Positions 44,748-57,108 of a DNA stretch of 64,000 nucleotides are shown here, in pieces. The notes under the pieces were generated by a model. That model saw nothing but the letters and a program-made list of their open reading frames with translations, was not told the DNA's origin and searched no databases. Each line of letters begins with the position of its first letter. The first letter of the stretch is position 1. The translations under genes and the position numbers were made by a program. This stretch comes from Phoenix dactylifera. Taxonomy: Eukaryota; Streptophyta; Magnoliopsida; Arecales; Arecaceae. Where the stretch lies: assembly GCF_009389715.1 (NCBI RefSeq), contig NC_052399.1, forward strand, positions 3,860,938 to 3,924,937, given 5' to 3'.

Positions 44748-46974
44748 GCTGTTTGTCTTCAGAACCAAACAGGGCCGGTTGCTTGTTACTCAGCGAGGTG
44801 GAAGTTTGTGCAGTGTATCGTAACTCTTGACCAGTATGGCTTTGATATAAATATAGTGCCTGTGGAAGATTTCATGTAACCGTTCCATAGAGTAACTTCA
44901 GATTATTATATTTGCTTTCTTTTTGATGATTTTAAGATCCTGCCTCTTTGCAAGGGCATCTGTTGTTGCAGAGAAAATTTTTGTATGTCAAATAAATAGG
45001 TTTCTTATTACTTGATTCCTGCTGGCACTCACTCAAAGGTGGGGAGCTCCTTCATTATTTCGTCATCGATGTTTTGGTATTTAATCAGCATAGCAGTCTT
45101 ATGTTTTGGGTCTCTTTTCTGTTCAAGTTACTTTTCCTTTTATCTCCCCTTTTGTTGCAGTGCCAGTGCCCTAATCTAAACAATAAGTACTCTTTCAAAA
45201 GCCGGAGCAGCACTGGATTAGATCCTGGTATGATGGTTTACGTGGAAAAGGAAGGGTGACTGACTGACAGGGTAGCTAAACAAGGAAGTGCATTGCTGAT
45301 GGAAATGGCATTGCCATGTTAAACTGATGTAAGCCAGTCCCAAAACGGATCAACTGTTGCTGCTGATATTTGATACTTGTTTATAACTAGTTATATTGGA
45401 AAGTTTTCCTCCACCTACTTATAATTATTTTGCACACTGTCAAACCCCATATTTTGCACATAGGTCATACGATATCATGTTCACAGCAATCCTAATTGCA
45501 CGATGCCCTTATTACTTGGTGCATTCTTGTTAGAGAATGTTTTGGTTCAATTTTGTTTCTTTTTTAAATAATAAAAACCACTTCATAACATTTTTCACAT
45601 TTTTTTTTAATTTTACTTTTTTTTACTGTTTTAGCATTTCGATGTAAGAATATATTGTAGTATTAGAAGGAAAATGATCCCATGTTTTCTACCCCTCCTC
45701 GTTCTCTCTCTCTCTGCCTTTCTCTTTCCTCCTCGCTCCCTCTCCTTACCCTCACCCGCTGTTCTCCTCTATCTCCGTCCTTTCCTCCCTTCTCTCCGCC
45801 CCAATGTGTTCTTAGACCTTTTTGACCACCCTCCTGTGTGGGTGTCAGTCCCAATCTACCTACTTCGTTTTTGGCAGGACCCAGTCTACCTCCTTCGATC
45901 TCCCCTTCTTGGCGTATGTGATGATAATGGTAGATTCTAACATGGCTGTTTGTTTATGCTTTATAGCGGGGTGTGTTAATGGTGGTTCCCTCGTTAGCAG
46001 TGTTGCCTCCGCCCTGTCTCTCTTTGACCCCACGACTTGTGGTGATGGAGAAATTTCTGATAGTGAAACCTTGGAAACCTTAGACTTGTCGATTAGAGAC
46101 CTTTCTTGGTTGCCACATTGTCGATTAGGGGAAAAAGGTATGCGACCAAGAAGCTTAAGCATTGCAAGTGTTGATAAATTTGATTTGTTTTGGAGTTTAT
46201 TTTGGGTGCCTGCAGAATTGCTCGTTGATAATTGACATAATAGTTGAAAATGGAACACCAAAGGGCTTGGGATTAAAAAGAGGAAGTTGAGATGATGCAG
46301 ATGATCTTAATAGAAGGCTTACAAATAGCATAGAAACATAATAAAAGAAAACATGCTAATTATTATGAAAGTCAAGAACAAAAATATCTCAAGTTAGCCC
46401 GCACATTAGTATAATAATAGAGTGATACCAATAACGCCACATGTCTCATTTAATCCTAAAAAACAGTATAGTTTGCAAAAGATGTTTTAGACAATATCTC
46501 GAAGAATTTAGCTTCAGCGGATCCCATCAAAGATGGAGTAATGGCTCAAAATTGGTCTGCTTGGTTTCTATTATTACTTTCCTGGCCTTTTACTTGTGAG
46601 GTACATTTGGATAGATTTATTTATAATTCTTTTTTCAGAAATACATGAAAAAAACATAAAAAACCTACATGCATGTTCAACTTCACTTAATCATAGGCTA
46701 ACATAATTTATATTGAAAAGAAACTCCTACACAAGGCATCGCCCCCCTCCTCTCTCGAAATAATGCAACAACATTGAAAGACATACAAGATAAGCTGTTT
46801 TAAGTAAAAAATACGTAGAGGGTAAAACACTTGAGGCTTATAGGCACGTTATAATAAACAAATAAAACTCAAAATAAATCATTTTCTTCAAGAACTTAAA
46901 AAATCAGTATGTAGATAAATATAAGAACATAGTTGATTTATTTTTTAAAAAATTGTTGAACGTGCTACCCTAGT
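44748..46974. other. Intergenic; 3' UTR of VHA-c'' then no gene recognised
   Basis: About 44748-45000 is the likely 3' UTR of VHA-c''. Beyond it, 45690-45800 is a pyrimidine-rich tract (CTCTCTCTCTGCCTTTCTC). Frames at 45822-46235 on plus are short and unlike known proteins. No gene is supported. Confidence 0.45.
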
Positions 46975-47970
46975 AAGCTATTAAAATTTTGAAAAAAATA
47001 TAGATACATTTCTCCAAATTTTGGCCTTTTATGCTTAGACATTAAAAATTTTAAAAGTTTCAATTACCTACCAAAATTTATTTTTATTGCAATTTTGTCC
47101 AATCATCTATTTGGATCCTAACATTGTTAATAAAGTGAAAAAAAAAAACCCTTAATCCACATAGATCGGATCATGACTTTCACGTGATCTCAAAATACTC
47201 CATCCTCTATCATTCATCTGTTTTGCATAGATCTCAAAGCACCACATCCTTTGTTATTTATCTGCTTGTGTGGGTCTCAAAGCGCTTCATCCTCTATTAT
47301 TTATCTGTGTGCACAATTTTAAAACATTTCATCCTTTGTCATATATTCACCTGCATAGATTTTAAAGTGCTTCATCTTCAATCATCCATCTATCGCATAA
47401 GTCTCAACATACTCTATCCTTTATGATCCATCCATCTGCACATATCTCAAAGTGTTCCATTTTCTATCATCATCCATTTGTATAATCTCAAAATGCTCCA
47501 TTCTCTGTCATCCATTTGCTCACATAGATCGCAAAGCATTTCCATCTTATGCCATCCATCCGTCTGCATAAATCTCAAAGCGCTACATTCCGTCATCCAA
47601 TTATAGGTATAGATCACAAAACACTCCGTCCTTTATTGTTCATCTGCTTGCATAGATCTTAAAGTGCTCCATCGATATGACTCTCCTTCACCTTCCTTTC
47701 AATTTGTATCAAAAGAAAAGTCTTCTGCTGAGTTAGTGGGATAGATAGTTTGGAAAATTTATAATAGTTTAGTTATTAAGTAACCCTCGCGTGATAACAT
47801 TATGCAATGAACATAAATGGATAGGCCATATGGCAAAATATTTAGAGTTTTGGTGGCTAATTAAATTTTTTTAAATTTTGAAATCTAGATATAAATTGCC
47901 TAACTTAACTTTAGAGGAATGTCTTTATAATTTTTGCTAAAATTTTTGGTAGCTGCATCAAAAGACAGAA
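46975..47970 (+). repeat. MITE-like AT-rich repeat copy interrupted by a minisatellite
   Basis: The left part (46975-47140) contains CCTAACATTGTTAATAAAGTG, like TTAACGTCGTTAATAAA in the 34.4-kb copy. The right part (47860-47970) contains AAATTTTGAAATCTAGATAT and TGTCTTTATAATTTTTGCTA, like the right end of that family. Between them lies the 47180-47690 minisatellite. The membership is by short word matches and is tentative. Confidence 0.4.
47180..47690. repeat. Degenerate minisatellite, about 11 copies of a 44-47 bp unit
   Basis: The approximate unit is GCATAGATCTCAAAGCGCTC followed by CATCCTYTATCATCCATCTG. Recognisable copies of ATCTCAAARYRCTYCAT start near 47188, 47229, 47273, 47367, 47446, 47485, 47528, 47572 and 47657, with others more decayed. 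The units differ from one another by many changes, so the array is old. No stable frame runs through it. Confidence 0.85.
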
Positions 47971-48009
47971 ATCCTCATTAAAAAAAAAATCTCTTAAGGG
48001 TTTAAATGG

Positions 48010-48693
48010 TATAGAAGAAACTAGTCCACATGTAGGCGAACTTGGTCCTGGACCAAGGTTAGCAGGTTGGAGGCGTTACATTGCACGACCGGTGACCCCT
48101 CAAGCCTCAGCTTAGTCTCGAGGAGTCGACACCCTACGAAGCTTCCTGCGGCGTTCGGTGTGTGAACTCCGGTCACATTTCTTCTCCCCTCGCCGCCGGC
48201 TTCGCCTCTCCTCTCTCCCTCGGAAACCCTAACACTAGCGCAAATTATCCGGTAGGTTGTTCTTCCCAATCTCGCCCGAATATTAGGGTTTTTCTGTTTG
48301 CCTCTTTTCTGTATCCGAAACCCTAATCCCCAAATTTCAATCCTCTCGTACCTTAACTCTCACGGAAGAATAGATCAACTTTTGGTTTGAAGATGATTTT
48401 TCGCTTGTTGTCCTTAAAGATTGCATCTTGAAGTGGGGAAGGAGGGCTTTTTCTTAAAGTTTGTATCTTGAAGTAGGGAAGCTTTGGGAACCCGGACTGC
48501 GAGGTGGGCTGGCTTCTTTGTGATCCTGACCCTTCTATATCTCGTGCTCGAAATTTAGAAATTCTTCCGGGATATAAAGATTGGTAGGAAAAATTGCGTC
48601 GTTTGTTGTGTCTAATGTGTTCGGCGATTGGCTGTTTTGGTTTTCTCCGAATAATCTCTTTTATTTGTTCTCCAAAACTGATGTTTTAGATCT
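48010..48693 (+). promoter_or_regulatory. 5' leader and leader intron of the FAR1-related gene
   Basis: A GC-rich likely first exon (about 48030-48251) ends at CCG|GTAGGT. A possible intron runs to TGTTTTAG at 48682-48689, five bases before the ATG at 48694. This is the usual plan for FRS genes with an intron in the 5' UTR. The transcription start is not determined. Confidence 0.45.
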
Positions 48694-50721
48694 ATGGAGT
48701 ACTCTTCGAGCGAAGATGATGAGCTGGTGGAAGATTGCATGGATCTTGAAGAAGATATTGGGGCATCAGATGTTGATCAGCGCACCGGTGAAGTTACTGA
48801 CTCGCTTCATTTTGGAGACCAGCTCTGCAATTCTGTGGTAACGGTCGAGCATTCAGTCGGAAATGTGCTACTCACAACCGATGGAGAAGTCAAAAACGAG
48901 GAACCTTACATGGGAATGGTGTTTGATTCTGACTTGTCCGCGAGGGCTTTCTATAATGCTTATGCTCTCCGCATTGGGTTTGGCATTCGGGTTGCCAGGT
49001 CTCGGAGTGAGAAGCGGAAGGGTGTTGAGGTGTTGGTCATGAAGAGATTTGTCTGCCTGAAGGAGGGTCACCACAAGAAGAAGGTCACTGAGTACGCCAG
49101 CAAGAAAAAAAGGAAGCGCTTGTCGATTAGGGATGGATGCCCAGCAATGATGGAGGTGGTTCGAAGAGGACCCGACAAATGGGTGGTCACCAAGTTGGTA
49201 TTGGAGCATACACATGTTGTAGTTAGTCCAGATAAGGTCCGCGAGATCCAGCTTAATCACCTTTCTGGAAAGGACCGGGAGCATGAGAACTACTTGAGAG
49301 AGGTGAGGCAGAAAATCTTTGGAGAAGGTGATGCTCAAGGCCTCCTCGAATATTTTAAGAGGATGCAGGCTGAGAATTCTGGGTTCTTCTATGCTGTGCA
49401 GGTTGACTACAGGAATTGTATGACCAATGTCTTTTGGGCTGATGCCAAAGCTAGAATGGCTTATACTTATTTTGGGGATGCCATCACTTTTGACACGACA
49501 TATAAGAAGAATGAGAACATGATGCCATTTGCTGCATTCATGGGTGTGAATCATCATGGACAGCCCGTGGTTTTTGGATGTGCCTTGGTTGTAGACAAGA
49601 CAGAGTCCTCATTTGCTTGGTTGTTTGAAACATGGCTTACAGCAATGTTTGGACGTCGCCCTTTATCATTTACTACTGACCAGGGCAAGGCTATGGAAGT
49701 AGCTGTTGCGAAGGTGTTTCCCAATACGCGCCATCGTTTATGCAGGTGGCATATCTTATCTAGGTGCAAGAAGAAGCTGTCTGATGTATGTACTAGTTAT
49801 CCTTCTTTTTATGTTGAATTAAAGAAATGCGTCAATGAGTCTGACACTGTTGACGTCTTTGAAGTGTACTGGAGGTCGATTCTTGATAAGTATGGTTTGA
49901 GGGAGAACGTGTGGTTGCAATTACTGTATAATGTTCGCCATAAATGGATTCCGGCATACCTAAAGGGCTCTTTCTATGCAGAATTGTCTACAACTCAAAA
50001 ATTAGAAAGCTTGAACAGGTTTTATAGAAACAACTTTGATAAGAAGCTCTCTTTGCATGCATTTATTGCAAAATTTGATCAAGCAATGGATTGTCGATTT
50101 GAAAAGGAAGCCCAAGAAGATCTAGCTGTACTCCATGACCAAAGGATTTTGAAGACAGATGCACCTTTGGAGAAACAAGCAGCCAATATATACACAAGAG
50201 CAGTATTTGAGAAGTTTCAAGTGGAATTGATCGAAGCCTTAGACCACTATTCAGTGAAAATTCAGGATGGGGCTATCAGCAAGTTCTCTGTCGAAAGAGA
50301 TGGAGATGCTCGTAACAGGCACATTGTTTTTCTGAATGCATCAGAAAAGAAAGCATGTTGTAGTTGCTCCAAATTTGAATTTGCAGGAATACTATGTAGA
50401 CATGTTTTGGCAGTGTTCTTGGTAACCGGTGTGATTCTGCTTCCAGAACATTATATTTTGAAAAGATGGACGAGGAAGGCAAAGAGTGGTCTGATATTGG
50501 AGGATGACCGTGGTGTTGAATTTCAAAATTACTGTCAGAGTTCTCCAATTTTACGATACAATGATCTTGTTCATGATGCCATGAAGTGTGCAGAGAAGGG
50601 AGCAACTTCTGCAGAGAATTACAAGATTGTAAAGGATATTCTACAAAAAGCTTTTGCAGAAATTGTTGCTCTTGAAGAAAATGTGGCTAAAGCTGGGCCA
50701 CATCATGCAGAAAACATGTAA
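48694..50721 (+). CDS. FAR1-related sequence (FRS) transcription factor, domesticated MULE transposase, 675 aa
   Basis: A single open frame. The N-terminus is acidic (SSSEDDELVEDCMDLEED). The FAR1 DNA-binding domain spans about residues 84-175: AFYNAYALRIGFGIRVARSR, a Lys-rich stretch (KKKRKRLSIRDGCPAMM) and LEHTHVV with the zinc-binding His pair. The MULE transposase-like domain spans about 250-357: FGDAITFDTTYKKNENMMPF, PLSFTTDQGKAMEVAVAKVF and HRLCRWHI. The SWIM zinc finger lies near 553-571 (CCSCSKFEFAGILCRH). Family members such as FHY3/FAR1 activate phytochrome A signalling genes; this one resembles FRS5-type proteins, but the exact orthologue is not certain. No TIRs or transposon context surround it, so it is a host gene. 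Downstream, coding-like segments at 50868-50985 and 52182-52300 may be alternative 3' exons. Confidence 0.93.
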   Translation: MEYSSSEDDELVEDCMDLEEDIGASDVDQRTGEVTDSLHFGDQLCNSVVTVEHSVGNVLLTTDGEVKNEEPYMGMVFDSDLSARAFYNAYALRIGFGIRVARSRSEKRKGVEVLVMKRFVCLKEGHHKKKVTEYASKKKRKRLSIRDGCPAMMEVVRRGPDKWVVTKLVLEHTHVVVSPDKVREIQLNHLSGKDREHENYLREVRQKIFGEGDAQGLLEYFKRMQAENSGFFYAVQVDYRNCMTNVFWADAKARMAYTYFGDAITFDTTYKKNENMMPFAAFMGVNHHGQPVVFGCALVVDKTESSFAWLFETWLTAMFGRRPLSFTTDQGKAMEVAVAKVFPNTRHRLCRWHILSRCKKKLSDVCTSYPSFYVELKKCVNESDTVDVFEVYWRSILDKYGLRENVWLQLLYNVRHKWIPAYLKGSFYAELSTTQKLESLNRFYRNNFDKKLSLHAFIAKFDQAMDCRFEKEAQEDLAVLHDQRILKTDAPLEKQAANIYTRAVFEKFQVELIEALDHYSVKIQDGAISKFSVERDGDARNRHIVFLNASEKKACCSCSKFEFAGILCRHVLAVFLVTGVILLPEHYILKRWTRKAKSGLILEDDRGVEFQNYCQSSPILRYNDLVHDAMKCAEKGATSAENYKIVKDILQKAFAEIVALEENVAKAGPHHAENM

Positions 50722-51400
50722 GAAGATTAAAATTGGCAACATGATGAATTAACTGCCACTGCTTTCAAAGCATAGAGGTAATTTTGAAAAGCAGATGTAC
50801 TAGCTTTTACTAGTTTCATATTATCATTTTGAAAGTAGATGGTACTGATTTATTTTGTTTAATGCAGGCTGAAGCATGCTTGGAAAGTGGACACCAGGGG
50901 TCTAGAGATAATGACATCACTGAGCAAATTTCAAGTCTAGAGTTTTCAACTTTGCTTGGCCGTGTGCCTAGCCAGGTCCATGTAGATATTCATATTGTCA
51001 AGATTGCACCTTCATATTCCATGTGCGGATTTCATTCCTAGATGTTGATATATTAGGAAAATTTTTACATTAATGGTCATAGATAGATCTGGTTCTGGTT
51101 GCTTTTCTACTTTTTGGAATTTAACCTCCTGTTGTTTTATATAGTACTTTCATGTTTAATTTGGTATGAAAAGCTTACTTGATCTGTAGATTTTGGTCAG
51201 TCAACTCATTGCTCTCACCCTATATCTGGCTTATAGGTTGTGGATGTTGCTTGTTATGTTGTTTATTATGTTAGCTGGATTTTTATACATTTCTACGTGT
51301 TATATGCTCAAGGATATGATGTTTGAGCATCAAGATGCGCACTTGTAATAAATCAATTTCTGCAAGTGTCTTCATTCAGTGCCATATGTTGTTCTGTCTG
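50722..51400 (+). other. 3' flank of the FRS gene with a possible extra exon
   Basis: After the stop at 50721, the sequence 50868-50985 sits between a TTTAATGCAG acceptor and a GCCAG|GTCCATG donor and reads AEACLESGHQGSRDND and ITEQISSLEFSTLLGRVPS in one frame. It could be an alternatively spliced coding or 3' UTR exon. There is no homology support. Confidence 0.35.
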
Positions 51401-51406
51401 CTTGCA

Positions 51407-51433
51407 CGTGCACACACGCACACACACACACAT
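51407..51433. repeat. CA microsatellite
   Basis: CACACACGCACACACACACA-type run in the 3' flank of the FRS gene. Confidence 0.9.
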
Positions 51434-51939
51434 GGGTAGGGAGGGAAGGGGAAGCTAAGGGTGCAATCGAGTGCATTTTGCCCGAGATATACGGAAATCA
51501 GTGCCGAATCCTTTAAAATGAAAATTGATATCACTGAACATAATCTATGGTACATAAAATAACTAGAAACAAAAAAATCATACAGTTTCAAGTTCTTTTA
51601 CCCATGCATCAAATTGTTGAAAAATGAACAATTTTAACAGTTGGATGCTATGTCTTCATTTGATCTATAGTCTAGAAGCATCCAAATCAGCTGAAATTTG
51701 ACCTATATATATTTTAAAGTATTTAGATTGAGATTAATGGTTGAGATTTGTAAATTATTTAATGTATAATATGTTTTAGCTCACTAGGGTATTGCTACTG
51801 TTTTTTTTGTACTTAATGCATATGTAAGAGATTTCTAAAATAAATGTTTTTTAGTCTCTAGTCACTTTATACACCATAGATCATGATCAACTGTGTCCAT
51901 TTTCAATTTATGATGTGCATCATCGCTTTTCAGTAGGAA

Positions 51940-52008
51940 GTATACATATACATATACATATACAGATACAGATACACATACACATACATTCATATATACA
52001 CATACGCA

Positions 52009-52054
<46 letters not shown>

Positions 52055-52126
52055 CATATATATATATATATGTATATATATATACATATATATATATATG
52101 TATATATATGTATATATATAAAGGTG
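51940..52126. repeat. Complex TA/CATA microsatellite
   Basis: About 190 bp of ACATAT, AGATAC, ACACAT and TATATA words with alternating purine and pyrimidine. Long open frames on both strands here are artefacts of the repeat. Likely length-variable. Confidence 0.95.
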
Positions 52127-52689
52127 TTATACACTGTAATCTTGATCCAGATAACATGCACTGGAAGGGGCATAGATATGCAGAATCATGGTTCCTTCTA
52201 TATGCAAAATCAGCAATTCTTAGCCTTGCGGCAGCAGCAGTCAGTCACGGTCGGTTCTGTCCATAAATGTGAGGCCATTGAAATTGTCACACTCATCAAA
52301 TTCCATTTCATCTCAGTACTCAAGGGCAATTGTGACACGTTTGTCATAGATGGTGAAACCCATAATGGACTCAGTCCAGTTAAATGCTGTGGAGATGCCA
52401 GATGTTAGAAGTTACACATGTTCAGGACTGAACAGAGCAGCCAAACTAATTAGCTCATAAGCAAAGCATACTACATTGATGTTTTAGATGCTACCTCCCT
52501 CATTTTATTCAATATTATAGCACAGTGAAGTTTTTTGGCTCCCTGGAGCTGTTAAAATAATGGAAAACTCAGAATTTAGGTGCCGTTATTTGCTGAATCT
52601 AGCAATTCTTTGCCATGGTGCCACCAGGTGTCCCAGTTGTGCCAAGAAAGTATAGCAGATTAGATTGGATGGGCATCCAATTAACTGCT

Positions 52690-53020
52690 CTTGAATGAAT
52701 CACTATTAGCAAGTGCAAGTCAGGCTGCTTGCGAATGAACCGAGCAGGTCGGGCTTGGCTCTCTAAGAACTTATTTGAACTCGGTTCGACTAGGAAACAA
52801 GCTGGGCTTGAACACATTTTAGAGCTTGGTTCATAAACAAGCTGAGACTGAGGAACAATTAATTCTGTTCATTTATAGTGAGGAAGCTCGGCAGCCTCGG
52901 CTCGGCTCAGCTAAAGCTTGACTCATATCTTAGCCGAGGCAAGCTCGAGCAGCTTGGTTAGAAAGTGAGCTGCGCCCAAGCATTCTGGTACTTGGCTCGG
53001 CTTGGCTTGCTTGCATCCCT
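52690..53020. repeat. Dispersed repeat rich in GCTCGGCTTG-type words
   Basis: The words GGCTTGG, GAGCTTGG, GCTCGGCTCGGCTCAGC, AAGCTCGAGCAGC and CTTGGCTCGGCTTGGCTTGC are repeated in both orientations. A weaker similar text is at 11590-11800 (CCAAGCTCG, GAGGCTTGG, GGCCGAGCTTGGG). This is a known kind of low-complexity dispersed repeat of plant genomes; its mechanism is not evident here. Confidence 0.5.
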
Positions 53021-53389
53021 AGTCAGTGTGATGTTGGTCCGGCTACATCCTCAGGCTGTTGAGATGAATGCTTTGTAGGAGTCAATTATATTGTCTGCTA
53101 CTATCCATCCTGAATAGGTTTATAGGCCAGATTTCTGTTTGGAGGGGGAGGCAGTTAGTGATAGGCATCTGTTTGAATTCAAATGTAAACTGAATATTGT
53201 GGTAGCTGCCGCTGACTCTGCTTTTATTTGGTTTGCAGGAGTAGAGATAGAGAATGGGCATAAACTTCCCCGTCCAGCTCATTCATGCTCGTTGATTCAT
53301 TTAGACACAAGAATACTTTTCCATACTAGGGAAAGAGCATGTATAATAATAATAAAAAAAGGTGGATACACTTATTCATATATATTATA

Positions 53390-54240
53390 ATAACATTCAT
53401 ATTTTATGGTAATATATTAAACATCAATTAACTATTATAATATGCATTTTATTATTCTAGATTTTTGTTTTATAATATATTATATTATAATTCCTATTAA
53501 TAAAATAAGTCAGTACTATTATGAAAATTCTAACACAATTTTTTGTTCTAATATTATCACACGTTTGTAGCAAATAATTGGTCTAATATAATAGTAATAG
53601 TTTTTATTATTTTATAATTATGCAACATAGAAATGTATTATATGGTTACTCTAATATCATGTTATAGTTTTTATTATGCAATGTAGATTTTCTTATTTGC
53701 CATATATAATCTCTATTATTTTGTTCATATGAGTATTTATAATATTTTATAATAAAAAGTCTCATTTATTATAAAATAATATAATGTTGTATTATGAATG
53801 ATACCATTAGAATGCCTTAAATTGTTACTAAACTACTCCTAGTCCATTCTATAATTATTATAATATTGAAATACATTATATTTTATGTAGCTATGAAATA
53901 TAATAATTAAATGTAAAATGCTAATAATTATTTAGTGATGTGTTAATATCATGTTAATTATATAAATTATTCCTTTAAAAATCTAGTTATGTTAATATAT
54001 TTAATACTATGCCAATATTATATTATATAATTATTATATTATTAGCATTAGTAATTATATTTATTATATTATGTTATTATAAATTTGACATGTTATGGTA
54101 TTGGAGAAATTATTTGTAACAAATTCAAATAGTGGATCAGAATCATTCATTCCTGATTATTTCAGGAAACAGATATCCTGGAATTAGAAAGCCATTCTGA
54201 TTTTCATTCTTGACAACCAAACATGGGGTAGGAGCATAAA
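53390..54240. repeat. AT-rich island, possible MITE with right end near 54230
   Basis: About 750 bp of TAATATTATATTA-type sequence is followed by a more complex end (TTTCAGGAAACAGATATCCTG, CAACCAAACATGGGG) that looks like the terminus of an hAT- or PIF-type element. I did not find a matching left end, so this is uncertain. No coding sequence. Confidence 0.35.
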
Positions 54241-55639
54241 TAGAGGTATCTTTATTCATTGCAGACCTTTCCATGCTGTATAGTACGGAACCATGTTTAG
54301 ACTATGCACTCATCCAATTCCTTAATTTTTATAAATTGCCAAAATTTTATGCTTGAAGACATGCAGTTAGTTTGTGTGAGTAGTGATTCTATTTTGATAA
54401 ATGACAGCAAGTTATTGAGGCTAGAAAGATGGTGAACTAAACAATTGGAGCTGCACTTTTAACATAACGAAGTAAATTTTGCTTTGGCATTAACTTGCTG
54501 GGACACCAGGGCAGCATCCTACAGGTTTAACAAAAAACTCAGAGATCATCGCAGGCAAATCCACAGTTCAATAACGAGCATATAACATTGAGTTTTTCTG
54601 CCACACCTGAACAATTGAAAGGCAAGGCAGGATGTATCCGACTTCAACTGACCCCAGGCTATGAGCTTTATGGAACTGAAAGAACTACTGCATGTTTGTA
54701 GGAAAACCGTTCAGGTGCTGTTCGCCGCAAAAGATTAAATTAATATCTTACAAAAGCAATAGCCGGATCAGCTGTGTGAGATGAGGAATCACTTTTTATT
54801 CAATTGTGACAATGTTGTGCTCTTCAAAATCAGCCCATGTATACATATATTTATATATATGAGGCAACAAAATTTGATGCATCAAAGATGAGCACTCTCT
54901 CTCTATATATATATGAAACTATAAAGGAGTCGTCAAGATCAGCTGCTAATTTATTCTGGTTTTGTTTTTTTCCCTTTTGTTATTATGTAAAAATAATGGC
55001 TTGAGAGTATAGGAAAAATAATGCTGCTCCTGCGGATGTATGAAAGGATGCAGCCTTGCAACTTAAAATATACTGAACACACCTTCAACAAAAAGGTTTA
55101 TGATTATGGAAGTACCAATATCTTGCTGAGAAAGTGGGGCTCTGGTTTTCCAAAAAGACTCGTCCGTAGGACCGTAAAGCTGGATCAATCGACCTTATTT
55201 GCACGGGCCACACTGCTTGCACCATTCATTTATAAACAAAGGCAGAAGAATTTATGATTATAAGCTACCAAACATGTAACGTCCTCATTAGACGAAATAG
55301 TTGCGTCAATCCGGTTAAGGTAATCCAAATTCTGGCATGATTACTAGAACCTGATCTCAAAGCCAGATGTTTGTGTCAGCTGTAATGGCCTGCTCCAATA
55401 AGACGTGGCTTGAGGTGTGAGTACCGCCAAAAAGCTCCCAGAATCAAACAATAGTTTGCATCAAGATTCTTACTATCAAAGACAATTTGCAGCATTAGGA
55501 CATCAGAACTCACCTCTTCAATAAGTGTGATGGCTGAAAATGTCAAAATGACAAAACATGCTTCATGGAGCACCTAGAAATAAGATCTGAATTTATTTTT
55601 CCAACTCCAGGTTCCCTGGTGAAACACAAGCAGAAAGTG
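54241..55639. other. Intergenic, no gene recognised
   Basis: No frame here resembles a known protein. Short TA runs lie near 54838-54860 and 54901-54914. Confidence 0.45.
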
Positions 55640-56010
55640 TGATTAAAAGTGGCTCCATCATGCTTCACACTCTTGATTCATCTTGTAGTAAATAGACATA
55701 GCATACTCAAACATCTCACATTTAACATAAGCAGCTATCACAACAATCAAGGAAAGCATGTCCCTATTTGGTATTCCATTAAATGACTGCGAAATCTTTA
55801 TACTACCCAAGCCTGAATACATGCCCGTCATCAAGTTCTTCACATAAGGATCAAACTGAATCACCATTTCAAGGATGAATGTGTGGTTCTTTCTCCCCTG
55901 TAAGACCATGCGAAGGCTGCCTAGTGCTTTTGAAACATAGACTACGTACAATCAATGGGTGACAAACACCCCTGGATACCAAGGCACATTTGTCAAACAA
56001 GATGAAAATA
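55640..56010 (-). pseudogene. PPR pseudogene fragment
   Basis: On minus, 55951-55658 reads ALGSLRMVLQGRKNHTFILE, VIQFDPYVKN, MYSGLGSIKISQSFNGIPNR and VIAAYVKCEMFEYAMSIYYK. This is the order and spacing of one PLS triplet (IH.., FDPYVKNALMDMYS, VFDGIPNRD.., VIAAYVKCE..A). Conserved residues are missing or changed (for example the VSWN expected after NRDML), and nothing PPR-like flanks it, so it is a dead fragment. Confidence 0.65.
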
Positions 56011-57108
56011 AATTGCAATGCTAAACCTTTCATAATGCAAAAAATATGGTCCAATTTGGCTATTCCTACTATGTTATCTTCAGCAACAATATCTTCCACC
56101 ATAATTTTCACATTTGGGATTTCTTTTATTAAATTGCCACTCCCAAAAGGAAAACATATAGTTCTTGCTATTGTTTGTAAGTATTAGATTTTCGATATTA
56201 TTAGACTAATCTTGCCATTTTGAGTAGGCGTGGACAAGCCTCGGGAACAAAGTTCACCAGATTCAAAACTCAATTGAGTATAAATCTCCGGGAAGCCATA
56301 GTTTCTAATCTTAGAAGAATTTGGTTGATTAAAGACAATGTTGATGCTGGAGTCAAGATTTAGCTTTCATCCAAATCTATTTTTTTAAAAAAATATTTTA
56401 TCATTTTACAATTTATATCCTTTCATTAAGAGAGGAACCCAATCCGATTTGAACTGAAATTTACTAGACTAAAAAGATAAAAGTTTGCATCCTCTTCTTG
56501 ATCTTTTTTCCTTTTTTTCTGAAGAACCTACGCCTGGATTGTCCGTGATTACCGTATACCATGTTTCATCATCGCACCAAAAATGAACATTCTGATGGAC
56601 CTTCTAAGTGCCCCATCCTGTCCTCAGGAAAAAAGAAAGGGAGGGAGAAAAAGAAAAGAAAAGAAAAGAAAAATAAGAAACCTTAGATATACGCATAGAT
56701 GCCCTCTGTAGACTGTCTGTAGACTGGAAGCGAAAATGAGCGAAAGGGACTGACCTTCTCGACGGAAGGGAGACAGCGAGGAGAAGACGGCGAAGGCGAG
56801 GGCTCGGGGAGGACGACGGCGAGGGCGGCGTGGGCACAATGGAGGCGAGGGCTTCTCCCGCCCGACCGCCCTCTTCGTCCTCTGGGATCGGACGTGACCA
56901 AAAAAATTAGAAACAATGAAATGGAGACGTCCGAGCTCCGTCCGTCTCCGTTCCGTTATCCCGCTGCACGGATCTGAAAGCGAAATGGATGATCCGACGG
57001 TAGACGGTGCGAAACAACACCGACCCTTCCTTCGCGCGAAGGATACACCCGGGACGCCTTTTATCGCGCGTCCGAGGGGAGGAGGGAGGAATCCAGACAG
57101 CGGGAGCG
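56011..57108. promoter_or_regulatory. Intergenic; 5' flank of the monooxygenase first exon
   Basis: AT-rich to about 56640, then an A/G-rich run (56636-56675) and a GC-rich stretch (56750-57108) next to the first exon. A minus-strand frame at 56837-56604 starts MPTPPSPSSSPSPRLRR and contains FRFQSTD, which looks like a mitochondrial presequence, but no downstream exons were found. I regard it as unproven. Confidence 0.35.

Noticed and set aside
51862-52173. Long frames on both strands rich in Tyr and Ile
   Set aside because: They are produced by the TA/CATA microsatellite and have no natural protein composition.
56604-56837. Minus-strand frame resembling a mitochondrial presequence
   Set aside because: No downstream exons were found and the region is the GC-rich flank of the monooxygenase first exon, so it was not called a gene.
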